Part shown: positions 34,477 to 42,190 of the stretch, in pieces
Layout of the letters: each line of letters starts with the position of its first letter
How positions within the stretch are numbered: the stretch's first letter is position 1
Assembly: GCA_035559315.1 (NCBI GenBank)
Contig: DATMBJ010000099.1
Location: 1 to 64,000, forward strand
Length of the DNA: 64,000 nucleotides
Direction of reading: 5' to 3'
DNA from: DATLZM01 sp035559315
GTDB taxonomy: Bacteria > Actinomycetota > UBA4738 > HRBIN12
The notes under the pieces: generated by a model
What the model saw: the letters and a program-made list of their open reading frames with translations, nothing else
Database searches by the model: none
Told to the model about the DNA's origin: nothing
Position numbers and translations under genes: made by a program

Positions 34477-35403
34477 ATGACCGAGGAACGGAACGTCCTG
34501 ATCCTAGGATCGGGGCCGGCCGGGTACACGGCGGCCCTGTACGCCGGCCGCGCCGACCTCGAGCCGCTGGTGCTCAAGGGCGTGGACGCGGGCGGCCAGC
34601 TGATGCTCACGACCGAGGTCGAGAACTACCCCGGCTTCCCCGACGGCATCCTCGGCCCCGAGCTCATGGAGGCCATGGAGAAGCAGGCCGAGCGGTTCGG
34701 CGCGGAGCTGCTCCACCAGGCCGCGACCCGGGTCGACCTCTCCGAGCGCCCGTTCCGCGTGTGGGCGGGGGATCAGGAGTGGCGGGCCCGGACCCTGATC
34801 GTGGCGACCGGCGCCTCGGCCAAGTGGCTCGGGGTCCCGGGGGAGGAGCGGCTCCGGGGACGGGGGGTCTCGGCCTGCGCCACCTGCGACGGGTTCTTCT
34901 TCCGGGACCGGGAGCTCGTCGTGGTGGGCGGCGGCGACTCCGCCATGGAGGAGGCGATCTTCCTCACGAAGTTCGCCTCGAAGGTCACGATCGTCCACCG
35001 CCGGGACCGGTTCCGGGCCTCCAAGATCATGCAGGACCGGGCCCTGGCGAACCCCAAGATCTCGGTGATCTGGGATACCGTCGTGGAGGAGATCCTGGGC
35101 GACGGGCAGGTGACCGGCGTGCGGCTGCGGAACGTGAAGAGCGGGGAGGTCCGGGACTTCCCGACCGACGGGGTCTTCGTGGCCATCGGCCACACGCCGA
35201 ACACCCAGCTCTTCGAGGGTCAGCTCGAGCTCGACGGCGGGTACATCGTCGTGCAGGAGCCGACGACCCGCACCAGCGTCCCCGGGGTCTTCGCCGCGGG
35301 CGACGTCGTGGACCGGATCTACCGGCAGGCGGTGACCGCCGCGGGGATGGGGTGCAAGGCGGCGATCGACGCCGAGCGGTTCCTCCAGGAGGAGGGCCGC
35401 TGA
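34477..35403 (+). CDS. trxB: Thioredoxin reductase
   Basis: 308 residues. FAD motif [18 protein letters not shown]; redox centre [14 protein letters not shown] (about residues 135-138); NADPH motif [16 protein letters not shown]; late FAD motif [16 protein letters not shown]. It reduces TrxA with NADPH. ATG 34477 is preferred over the in-frame GTG 34447 because TAGGCT (34441-34446) would abut that GTG, and GGAGG precedes the ATG by about 11 nt. Confidence 0.96.
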   Translation: MTEERNVLILGSGPAGYTAALYAGRADLEPLVLKGVDAGGQLMLTTEVENYPGFPDGILGPELMEAMEKQAERFGAELLHQAATRVDLSERPFRVWAGDQEWRARTLIVATGASAKWLGVPGEERLRGRGVSACATCDGFFFRDRELVVVGGGDSAMEEAIFLTKFASKVTIVHRRDRFRASKIMQDRALANPKISVIWDTVVEEILGDGQVTGVRLRNVKSGEVRDFPTDGVFVAIGHTPNTQLFEGQLELDGGYIVVQEPTTRTSVPGVFAAGDVVDRIYRQAVTAAGMGCKAAIDAERFLQEEGR

Positions 35404-35434
35404 CGGGCCGGGCGCGCCCCGCGCCCGGGTACGG

Positions 35435-35517
35435 AGCACCGGCCCCGGGCCGGACGTAGGTATCCAGCACCGGCCCCGGGCCGGACGTCGGTACGACGAC
35501 CGGCGCCGGGCCGGACG
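35435..35517. repeat. Three tandem 30-31 nt palindromic repeats between trxB and trxA
   Basis: Copies with core CCGGCCCCGGGCCGG at 35439-35453 and 35470-35484, and CCGGCGCCGGGCCGG at 35500-35514, each followed by ACG. The units are 31 and 30 nt apart and share flanks such as GGTA. Each core folds into a tight GC hairpin. They sit just upstream of the trxA ribosome site, so they may slow or end transcription from trxB or serve as binding sites. Confidence 0.8.
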
Positions 35518-35539
35518 AGGGATCGAGGAGGGAAGGGAA

Positions 35540-35869
35540 GTGGCGATCATCGGAGACGTGACCGACCGGGACTTCGAGGAGCGGGTGCTGCGGTCGCCCA
35601 TCCCCGTGCTCGTGGACTTCTGGGCGGAGTGGTGCGTGCCCTGCCACATGGTCTCCCCCGCCGTGGAGGCCATCGGGCGCGAGAGCGGCGACTCCCTCGC
35701 CGTCGCGAAGCTCAACATCGACGAGAACCCCGAGGCCACCCGGCGCTACGGGGTGATGAGCATCCCCACCCTCATCCTGTTCAAGGACGGGGAGGAGAAG
35801 GCGCGGCTGGTCGGGGCCCGCGGCAAGGAGGCCCTGCGCAGGGAGCTCGAGCCGCACCTCGCCGCGTAG
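35540..35869 (+). CDS. trxA: Thioredoxin with WCVPC active site
   Basis: 109 residues, ordinary thioredoxin fold: VLVDFWAEWCVPCHMVSPAV, cis-Pro region GVMSIPTLILFKDGEE, and C-terminal helix ALRRELEPHL. The active site is WCVPC instead of the near-universal WCGPC, which may shift its redox potential or partner choice. GTG 35540 follows GAGGAGGGAAGG. It is separated from trxB by the triple palindromic repeat. Confidence 0.95.
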   Translation: MAIIGDVTDRDFEERVLRSPIPVLVDFWAEWCVPCHMVSPAVEAIGRESGDSLAVAKLNIDENPEATRRYGVMSIPTLILFKDGEEKARLVGARGKEALRRELEPHLAA

Positions 35870-36011
35870 GAGCCCGACCCCGCCTCCGTAGCCCCGGGCG
35901 GGAACCGCACCGCTGGGGCTCGGAGGGGGCCGGAACCACGGCGCCGCCCCCGCCCGTCTCCCGGGCGTGGACGCGGTGTCCGCGGTCCCGAACCTGGGAA
36001 ACTCCTGGCCC

Positions 36012-37091
36012 GTGAGAATCATCCGCCCCGGCGACGTGGGGGCCGACGTCCGGGACCTCCAGCGCCGGCTCCAGGCGCTGGGGTTCCGGGTCGAGCCCGA
36101 CGAGCTCCAGGGCCGCTTCGGCCCCTCGACCGAGGCCGCCGTCCGGGCCTTCCAGGGCCAGCGGCGGCTCCCGGTGGACGGGCTCGTGGGCCCGGATACC
36201 TGGACCGCGCTGGTGGAGGCCGGCTACGCGCTCGGGGACCGGGTCCTCTACCTCCGGGCCCGACCGTTCCGGGGGGACGACGTCCGCGAGCTCCAGCGGC
36301 TCCTGAACGCGCTCGGGTTCGACGCCGGGCGGGAGGACGGGATCTTCGGCCCCGCGACCGACCGCGCGGTCCGGGAGTTCCAGCGGAACGTGGGCGAGCT
36401 CCCCGACGGCATCGTCGGCCCCGAGACCCTGGCCGCGCTCCAGCGCCTCCGCCCCCAGGTGAACGGGCCCAGCCGGGCCGTGGTGCGGGAGGAGGAGGAG
36501 GTCCGCACGATGGTCGCCCAGCTCCGGGGGACCCGCATCGCCATCGATCCGGGGCACGGGCCGTCCGACCCCGGCTACCGGGGACCCTCGGGGGCCGTCG
36601 AGGCCGACGTCACCCTCGCCCTGGCGCGGGAGGTGGCCCGCGAGCTCGCCCGCCGCGGCGCCCGTCCCGCGCTCCTCCGGGACGGCCGGGCCGATCCCGC
36701 CCCCAGCGAGCGGGCGGAGGCGGCCAACGGCCTGGGGGCCGCGGTCTGCGTCTCGATCCACGCCGGCGGGGACGGGGGGCCCGGCGCCCGCTGCTCCTAC
36801 TTCGGCAGCGACACCACCCACTCGCCGGCCGGCCGTCGGCTGGCCGAGGCGATCCACCGGGAGCTCACCGGGCGCCTCGGGCTGGTGGACCGCGGCACGG
36901 CCCCGCTCGCCGTGGCCGTGCTCCGCGAGACCCGGATGCCCGCGGTCCAGGTCGAGCCGGGCTGCATCACGCACCCCGAGGACGAGCGCCGCCTCCTCGA
37001 CGTCTCCTTCCGCCGGGAGCTCGCCCGGGCCATCGCCGATGGCCTGGAGCGCTTCCTGGCGCCGGCGGGCTCGCCGGCCGCGGCCCGCTGA
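36012..37091 (+). CDS. cwlM: N-acetylmuramoyl-L-alanine amidase-family protein, CwlM-like
   Basis: 359 residues. Two peptidoglycan-binding modules (VRDLQRRLQALGFRV ... FGPSTEAAVRAFQ, and VRELQRLLNALGFDA ... FGPATDRAVREFQ) precede an Amidase_3 domain with zinc-site candidates IDPGHGPSDPG, GAVEADVTLA, CVSIHAGGD and VEPGCITHPED. In Mycobacterium CwlM, in the same locus, is cytosolic and activates MurA instead of cutting wall; no signal peptide is seen here either, so a regulatory role is likely. Start is not certain: GTG 36012 fits the domain edge, GTG 35967 is in frame. Confidence 0.88.
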   Translation: MRIIRPGDVGADVRDLQRRLQALGFRVEPDELQGRFGPSTEAAVRAFQGQRRLPVDGLVGPDTWTALVEAGYALGDRVLYLRARPFRGDDVRELQRLLNALGFDAGREDGIFGPATDRAVREFQRNVGELPDGIVGPETLAALQRLRPQVNGPSRAVVREEEEVRTMVAQLRGTRIAIDPGHGPSDPGYRGPSGAVEADVTLALAREVARELARRGARPALLRDGRADPAPSERAEAANGLGAAVCVSIHAGGDGGPGARCSYFGSDTTHSPAGRRLAEAIHRELTGRLGLVDRGTAPLAVAVLRETRMPAVQVEPGCITHPEDERRLLDVSFRRELARAIADGLERFLAPAGSPAAAR

Positions 37092-37100
37092 GGCCGGCGT

Positions 37101-37673
37101 TCAGGGCGCCGGCACGGAGGCCATCGCCCGCGCCTCCGTCGCGAGGGGCGCCCGCCGCTCGTGGACGTCGAGGCGGAGGAGGGGGTAGCGGTGGTGGTCG
37201 CGGACCACGACGAACCCGTTGGCCGCGAGGAACGGTAGGGGGAGCACCCAGCTCCCGTCCCAGGCCCGGTCGCCGATGGCCTCGACGGCCCGGTACCCGC
37301 GCTCGACGGCGTCCCTCGCCACCTCGCGGATCAGCTCGCTCCCCAGCCCCTCCCCCCGCCGGCCCTCGACCACGTAGCAGTACGAGAGGTACACGGCGTC
37401 GGGCGAGGTGTCCCGGGCCGCGGCGAACTCGCGCAGCCTGGGGAAGAGGGTCGCCGGCGCGTACTCCGCGAACGCGACGCCGGCGCCCTCGGCCACCGCC
37501 AGCTTGCCGCACCGACCCCACTCGAGCAGGGTGGAGGAGAACCACTCCTCCTTGTGGAACGGGGCGTCGGAGGGGTCCACCTCCTCCGTGAGCTCCCAGT
37601 AGACCGAGGCCAGGCACGGTTTGGGCAGGAGCGGGAAGCTCTCCAGGTCCACGTCGACGATGCGCACGCGCAT
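37101..37673 (-). CDS. GNAT-like protein (Rv3916c-like)
   Basis: 190 residues beginning MRVRIVDVDLESFPLLPKPC. A GNAT acetyl-CoA loop is seen in CYVVEGRRGEGLGSELIREV, followed by a helix and strand (AIGDRAWDGSWVLPLPFLAA). Its location beside the CwlM-like gene and near parB matches Rv3916c. Substrate unknown. It is convergent with the amidase gene, separated by only 9 nt. Confidence 0.82.
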   Translation of the reverse strand: MRVRIVDVDLESFPLLPKPCLASVYWELTEEVDPSDAPFHKEEWFSSTLLEWGRCGKLAVAEGAGVAFAEYAPATLFPRLREFAAARDTSPDAVYLSYCYVVEGRRGEGLGSELIREVARDAVERGYRAVEAIGDRAWDGSWVLPLPFLAANGFVVVRDHHRYPLLRLDVHERRAPLATEARAMASVPAP

Positions 37674-37679
37674 CGCCCT

Positions 37680-37757
37680 TCAGCGTCGGCGCCGGGCCAG
37701 CCAGAGCAGCGCCACGCCCAGCACCGCGCCGAGCAGGAGCGCGCTGGTCGCCCGCAC
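37680..37757 (-). CDS. Possible single-helix membrane micropeptide
   Basis: A GTG at 37757 starts a 25-codon frame: a short N-terminus, one hydrophobic stretch (ALLLGAVLGVALLWLA), then RRRR and TGA. The stop lies 6 nt before the GNAT-like gene start, so they could share a message. The frame is open 10 codons further upstream without a standard start, and no Shine-Dalgarno is visible. The membrane-helix-then-arginine layout is the only support. Confidence 0.3.
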   Translation of the reverse strand: MRATSALLLGAVLGVALLWLARRRR

Positions 37758-37833
37758 GAACTCGGAGGAGGGACGGCGTTCCGTGCTTCAAGCGTAGGCT
37801 AGGGCGGCACGGTCGAACAAGGGGGCAGCCGAG

Positions 37834-38790
37834 ATGCGGTTCTGCCTGATGATCGAGGGGCAGGAGGGCATCACCTGGGAGCAGTGGGGCCGCCTGGCCG
37901 AGGTCTGCGAACGGAGCGGGCTGGAAGGGCTGTTCACCTCCGACCACTACCTGTCGGTGGTCGGCGCCGCCGGCCGCGGCTCGTTCGACGCCTGGACCGT
38001 GCTCGCGGGCCTCGCGGCCCGGACGGCACGGCTGCGCCTCGGGACCCTGGTCTCGCCGGTGACGTTCCGCCACCCCACGGTCCTGGCGAAGGTGGCGACG
38101 ACCGTCGACCACATCTCCGGCGGCCGCGCGGAGGTCGGCCTCGGGGCCGGCTGGTGGGCCGAGGAGCACCGGACCCACGGCTTCCCCTTCCCGCGGGACA
38201 CGGACCGGATGGCGATGCTCGAGGAGCAGGTGGAGATCGTCCACCGGCTGCTCTCCCCGGAGGAGGACGAGGTGTCGTTCGACGGCCGCTACTACCGCCT
38301 GGACCGGTGCGCGTTCGCCCACCGGCCGCTCCAGCGGCCCCACCCGCCGATCATCGTGGGCGGGAAGGGCGGCCCGCGGATGGCCCGGCTCGTGGCTCGG
38401 TGGGCCGATGAGTTCAACACCGTCGGGGGGACGCCCGCGGAGGTGCGCGAGCGCTTCGGGCGGGTCCGGGACGCCGTCGAGGCCGCCGGCCGGGACCAGG
38501 CGAGCCTGACGACGTCGCTGATGACCTGGTGCTACGTGGGCGCCGACGAGCGCGAGCTCGAGGCGCGCCTCCGCGCCGCCCACGCCCTCGACCCCTCGGC
38601 GGGGACCTTCGACGACTGGCTCGACGACGTCTCCCGGGACTGCATCGTGGGCACCCCCGAGCGCGCCGCCGAGCGGCTCGCCGAGTACGCCGAGGCCGGC
38701 GTCCAGCGGGTGTTCCTCAACCACGAGCTCTTCGACGACCTGGCCATGGTGGAGCTGCTGGCCGCCGAGGTCGTCCCGCGCGTGCCGTAG
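37834..38790 (+). CDS. LLM-class flavin/F420-dependent oxidoreductase
   Basis: 318 residues of the luciferase-like monooxygenase TIM barrel. Signatures: LEGLFTSDHYLSVVG, LGTLVSPVTFRHPTVLAKVA and HISGGRAEVGLGAGWW, then RPHPPIIVGGKGGPRMARLV. The group uses reduced F420 or FMN; in actinobacteria F420 is likely. Substrate unknown. TAGGCT (37795-37800) is a plausible -10, and AAGGGGG precedes the ATG. Confidence 0.9.
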   Translation: MRFCLMIEGQEGITWEQWGRLAEVCERSGLEGLFTSDHYLSVVGAAGRGSFDAWTVLAGLAARTARLRLGTLVSPVTFRHPTVLAKVATTVDHISGGRAEVGLGAGWWAEEHRTHGFPFPRDTDRMAMLEEQVEIVHRLLSPEEDEVSFDGRYYRLDRCAFAHRPLQRPHPPIIVGGKGGPRMARLVARWADEFNTVGGTPAEVRERFGRVRDAVEAAGRDQASLTTSLMTWCYVGADERELEARLRAAHALDPSAGTFDDWLDDVSRDCIVGTPERAAERLAEYAEAGVQRVFLNHELFDDLAMVELLAAEVVPRVP

Positions 38791-38876
38791 GCGGGCCCGC
38801 CCCCGCGTCGCTCCTCCGCCGGGGGTGCGCGGGCTGCGCCGGCCGCGGGGGAGACCCTGATACGATGCGGCGCCAC

Positions 38877-40130
38877 ATGGCCGAGCTCCACGTCGACCCC
38901 CACGCCGCGCTGTACGCACGCCGCGCCCAGGGCCTGCAGGCCTCCGAGATCCGGGCGCTGTTCGCCGTGGCCGCCCGGGCGGACGTCATCTCGCTCGCCG
39001 GCGGCTTGCCCTTCGTCCAGGCCCTCCCCGAGGAGGACGTCCTCTCGGTGGTCCGGAGCGTCCTCGAGGGTCGTACGGGGACGGCGCTCCAGTACGGCGG
39101 CGGCCCCGGACACCCCGCGCTGCGTCGGCGCCTGGCGGAGCTCATGGCCGCCGAGGGCGTGGAGGCCGACCCCGAGGCCATCGTCGTGACCAACGGGGCC
39201 CAGCAGGCGCTCGACCTCATCGGGAAGGTCCTGATCGACCCCGGCGACGAGATCGTCGTGGAGGCGCCCGCCTACGTGGGGGCGCTCTCGGCCTTCGCCG
39301 CGTACGAGCCGCGCTTCCTCACGGTCCCCTTGGACGAGGACGGGATGGTGGTGGACGCGCTCCGGGACCTCCTCGTGGCGGGCGCCAGGCCCAAGTTCGT
39401 CTACACCGTCCCCGACTTCCACAACCCGGCCGGGGTCACGATGTCCCTCGACCGTCGTCGGGCGCTCGTCGCGCTGTGCCGGGAGGCGGGGATCCCGATC
39501 GTGGAGGACGACCCCTACGCGATGCTCCGGTTCGAGGGCTCCGCCCTCCCCCGCCTCCGCGCCCTGGACCCGGAGGGCGTGATCTACCTCGGGACGCTCT
39601 CGAAGATCTTCTCCCCCGGGGTGCGGATCGGTTGGGCCCTCGCGCCGGCCGGCCTCCTGCAGCGGCTCGTCCTCGCCAAGGAGGCCGCCGACCTCTGTTC
39701 CAGCAGCTTCATGCAGCTCGTCGCGGAGGGCTGGCTGGCGGACGGTCGGTGGCGCGCGCACCTGGCCTCCCTGGTCGCGATCTACCGGGGTCGACGCGAC
39801 GCGATGCTCGGGGCCCTCGACGCCCACCTCGGTGGGCTCGCGACCTGGACCCGGCCGGCCGGCGGCTTCTACGTGTGGGTGACGGTCCCGGGGCACCTCG
39901 ATACCTCCGCCCTCCTGGCCGCGGCGGTCGACCGGCGGGTCGCGTACGTCCCCGGCACGGCGTTCTATCCCGACGGCCGGGGCCGGGACCGCATGCGCCT
40001 GTCGTTCTGCTACCCGCCCGAGGAGCGGATCCGGGAGGGCGTCCGGCGCCTCGGCGAACTCCTCGCGGACGAGGAGGCCCTCTACCGCTCGATGTCGGGA
40101 CGACCGGTCGAACCCCCGACGAACCCCTGA
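38877..40130 (+). CDS. PLP-dependent aminotransferase, fold type I (LysN/MocR-like class)
   Basis: 417 residues. Blocks: ISLAGGLPFVQALPEEDVL, ALQYGGGPGHPALRRRLAEL, IVVTNGAQQALDLIGKVLID, FVYTVPDFHNPAGVTMS, IVEDDPYAMLRF and the PLP-lysine GTLSKIFSPGVRIGWALAP (about residue 242). No GntR domain is fused. It resembles 2-aminoadipate or aromatic/branched amino acid transaminases. ATG 38877 lies 10 nt after TACGAT (38861-38866). Its stop overlaps the ddl start (TGATG), so the two are coupled, which hints at amino acid supply for cell-wall precursors, but this is inference. Confidence 0.9.
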   Translation: MAELHVDPHAALYARRAQGLQASEIRALFAVAARADVISLAGGLPFVQALPEEDVLSVVRSVLEGRTGTALQYGGGPGHPALRRRLAELMAAEGVEADPEAIVVTNGAQQALDLIGKVLIDPGDEIVVEAPAYVGALSAFAAYEPRFLTVPLDEDGMVVDALRDLLVAGARPKFVYTVPDFHNPAGVTMSLDRRRALVALCREAGIPIVEDDPYAMLRFEGSALPRLRALDPEGVIYLGTLSKIFSPGVRIGWALAPAGLLQRLVLAKEAADLCSSSFMQLVAEGWLADGRWRAHLASLVAIYRGRRDAMLGALDAHLGGLATWTRPAGGFYVWVTVPGHLDTSALLAAAVDRRVAYVPGTAFYPDGRGRDRMRLSFCYPPEERIREGVRRLGELLADEEALYRSMSGRPVEPPTNP

Positions 40131-41077
40131 TGCCCCGGGTCGCGGTCCTGGCCGGGGGCCGCTCCCCCGAGCGAGAGATCTCGCTCCGCTCGGGGCGGCG
40201 GGTGGTGGCCGCCCTCGCCGACCGGGGGCACGAGGTCCGGCCCCTGGACCCGACCGAGGAGCCCCTCGTCGGATCCCTCGCCGCGGTCGACGCCTGCTAC
40301 GTCGCGCTCCACGGACGCGAGGGGGAGGACGGGACGGTCCAGCGCCTCCTCGAGCTCCTCGGGGTCCCCTACACGGGGTCCGCGCCGCTCGCCTGCGCCC
40401 TGGCGTTCGACAAGCTCCTGGCCAAGGAGGCCCTCCGCGGGGCCGGGATCCCCACGCCCCCGTGGGCGGCGGTGGAGGCCTCGGCGCTGCGGGACCTCGG
40501 CGCGGGCGACGCCCTCGCCCGCATCCTCGAGCGGGTAGGGCTCCCCGCGGTCGTCAAGCCGGCGCGGGGCGGCTCGGCCCTGGGGGTCCGCGTGGTCGAG
40601 CGGCGGGCCGACCTGCCCGAAGCCGTGATGGGCGCCCTGGCCTACGCCGACGCCGCCCTCGTGGAGGCCAGGGTGCGCGGCGTGGAGGTCGCGGTGGGCA
40701 TGGTGGGGACGCCCCCCGAGGTCCTCCCGCCGGTCGAGATCCGCCCGAAGAGCGGCCAGTTCGACTACGCCGCTCGCTACACGTTCGGCGCCACGGAGTA
40801 CTTCGTCCCCGCCCGCCTCGATCCCGCCGCCGCGGCGGCCTGCGAGCGCGCGTCCCGGGCGGCCTTCGAGGTCCTCGGCCTCCGCGACATCGGCCGGGCG
40901 GACCTCATCGTCGACGACGAGGGGACCCCCTGGCTGCTCGAGGTCAACGTCTCCCCCGGCATGACCGAGACCAGCCTGGTCCCGATGGCGGCCGAGGCCG
41001 CCGGCCTCGCCCTCCCAGACCTCTGCGACCGCGTCCTCTCGGCCGCCCTGGCCCGAAACTCGTCCACGATAGACTAG
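40130..41077 (+). CDS. ddl: D-alanine--D-alanine ligase
   Basis: 315 residues, ATP-grasp. VAVLAGGRSPEREISLRSGR, YVALHGREGEDGTVQRLLEL, VVKPARGGSALGVRVV (ATP-binding) and WLLEVNVSPGMTETSLVPMA (metal and D-Ala site) are all present. It makes D-Ala-D-Ala for peptidoglycan. ATG 40130 overlaps the aminotransferase stop. It converges on parB, with 240 nt between. Confidence 0.95.
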   Translation: MPRVAVLAGGRSPEREISLRSGRRVVAALADRGHEVRPLDPTEEPLVGSLAAVDACYVALHGREGEDGTVQRLLELLGVPYTGSAPLACALAFDKLLAKEALRGAGIPTPPWAAVEASALRDLGAGDALARILERVGLPAVVKPARGGSALGVRVVERRADLPEAVMGALAYADAALVEARVRGVEVAVGMVGTPPEVLPPVEIRPKSGQFDYAARYTFGATEYFVPARLDPAAAAACERASRAAFEVLGLRDIGRADLIVDDEGTPWLLEVNVSPGMTETSLVPMAAEAAGLALPDLCDRVLSAALARNSSTID

Positions 41078-41167
41078 ATCCGCTGGGCCTGCAGGGTATC
41101 GCGGGGGCGCCATCGCCAGCGGGGTCGCTTCCCGATCGGAGACCGTGTCGGCGAGGGATAACTCGTT

Positions 41168-41213
41168 TAGACCAGACTAGTTGCCTCCCTGACTAGTCTA
41201 GACCAGGCTAGTT
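41168..41213. promoter_or_regulatory. Pair of TAGACCAGRCTAGTT direct repeats between ddl and parB
   Basis: TAGACCAGACTAGTT (41168-41182) and TAGACCAGGCTAGTT (41199-41213) are 31 bp apart, about three helical turns, so they lie on one DNA face. Read on the minus strand both contain TGGTCTA, the core of the gntR operators at 12.84-12.87 kb. A weaker TAGACTAG is at 41070-41077. The remaining 240 nt between ddl and parB hold no gene I can support. Function unknown. Confidence 0.6.
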
Positions 41214-41317
41214 CGGGCGCGGAAGCCGGGCATGGCGGGTGGGAGACCAGGGCCCGGCGTTGGCACCGCCGCCCCCGAACCCGCGGCGCCCTCCGAGGGA
41301 GCCCCGGGTCGTCGGCG

Positions 41318-42190
41318 TCAGTCGGGCGCGAGGCCGGGGCCCGAGCCCACGATCTCGCTGACGATGCGCTCCAGGTCGTCGGGGGAGCCGAACTCGATGA
41401 CGATCCTCCCCCGCCTCCGGCCCATCTGGATGGAGACCCTCGTCGCGAGCTGCTCCGACAGGATCTCCTCGACCTCGGCGAGGGCCGGGATCGGTTCCGC
41501 CGCGGGGCGCGGGGGCTGCTTCCGTTCCGCCGGGGCTTCGAGGTAGGCCCGCACCAGCTCCTCGACCTCCCGCACCGAGAGCTGCTCGGCCGCGGCACGC
41601 AGCGCGAGCGACACCTGGGCTTCACGGTCGGCCAGCGCCAGGAGCGCCCGGCCGTGCCCGGCCTGGATCTTCCCCTCGGCCAGGAGCTGCTGCACCTCCG
41701 CCGGGAGCGCGAGCAGCCGGATGGTGTTCGCCACGTGGGAGCGCGAGACCCCGAGCCGCTCCGCCAGGCTCTCCTGCGTGAGCCCCAGCTCCTCGAGCAG
41801 CTCCCGGAAGGCCTCGGCCAGCTCGATGGGCCCGAGGTCCTCCCGGTGGATGTTCTCGATCAGGGCCTCCCGGAGCGACTCGGCGTCGTCGCTGTCTCGC
41901 ACCACGGCCGGGATCGTGGCGAGACCCGCCCGCTTCGCCGCTCGGAGCCTGCGCTCGCCGGCGATCAGCTCGTACCCCTCGCCCGAGCGGCGCACGACGA
42001 TCGGTTGGAGGACCCCCACCTCCCGGATCGAGAGCGCCAGCGATTCGAGCGACTCGTCGTCGAAGTTCGTCCGCGGCTGCTTGGGGCCCGGGGCGATGGC
42101 CCCGACCGGGACCTCGAGGAGACCGCTCCCCTCCTCGACGGCCCCAGGGATAAGGGCGGACAGCCCCCTGCCGAGTCCCCCACGCTTCAT
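41318..42190 (-). CDS. parB: Chromosome partition protein ParB
   Basis: 290 residues. VPVGAIAPGPKQPRTNFDDE and YELIAGERRLRAAKRAG form the CTPase domain (GERRxRA is the nucleotide loop); LIENIHREDLGPIELAEAF and LTQESLAERLGVSRSHVANT make the HTH that reads parS; the C-terminal dimer domain ends the protein. It loads at the parS site at 44680 and spreads as a clamp. It overlaps parA by 4 nt. Confidence 0.97.
   Translation of the reverse strand: MKRGGLGRGLSALIPGAVEEGSGLLEVPVGAIAPGPKQPRTNFDDESLESLALSIREVGVLQPIVVRRSGEGYELIAGERRLRAAKRAGLATIPAVVRDSDDAESLREALIENIHREDLGPIELAEAFRELLEELGLTQESLAERLGVSRSHVANTIRLLALPAEVQQLLAEGKIQAGHGRALLALADREAQVSLALRAAAEQLSVREVEELVRAYLEAPAERKQPPRPAAEPIPALAEVEEILSEQLATRVSIQMGRRRGRIVIEFGSPDDLERIVSEIVGSGPGLAPD

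Noticed and set aside
41232..41546. 104-codon plus-strand frame between ddl and parB
   Set aside because: Most of it lies antisense to parB and its composition is that of a shadow frame; no promoter or ribosome site supports it.
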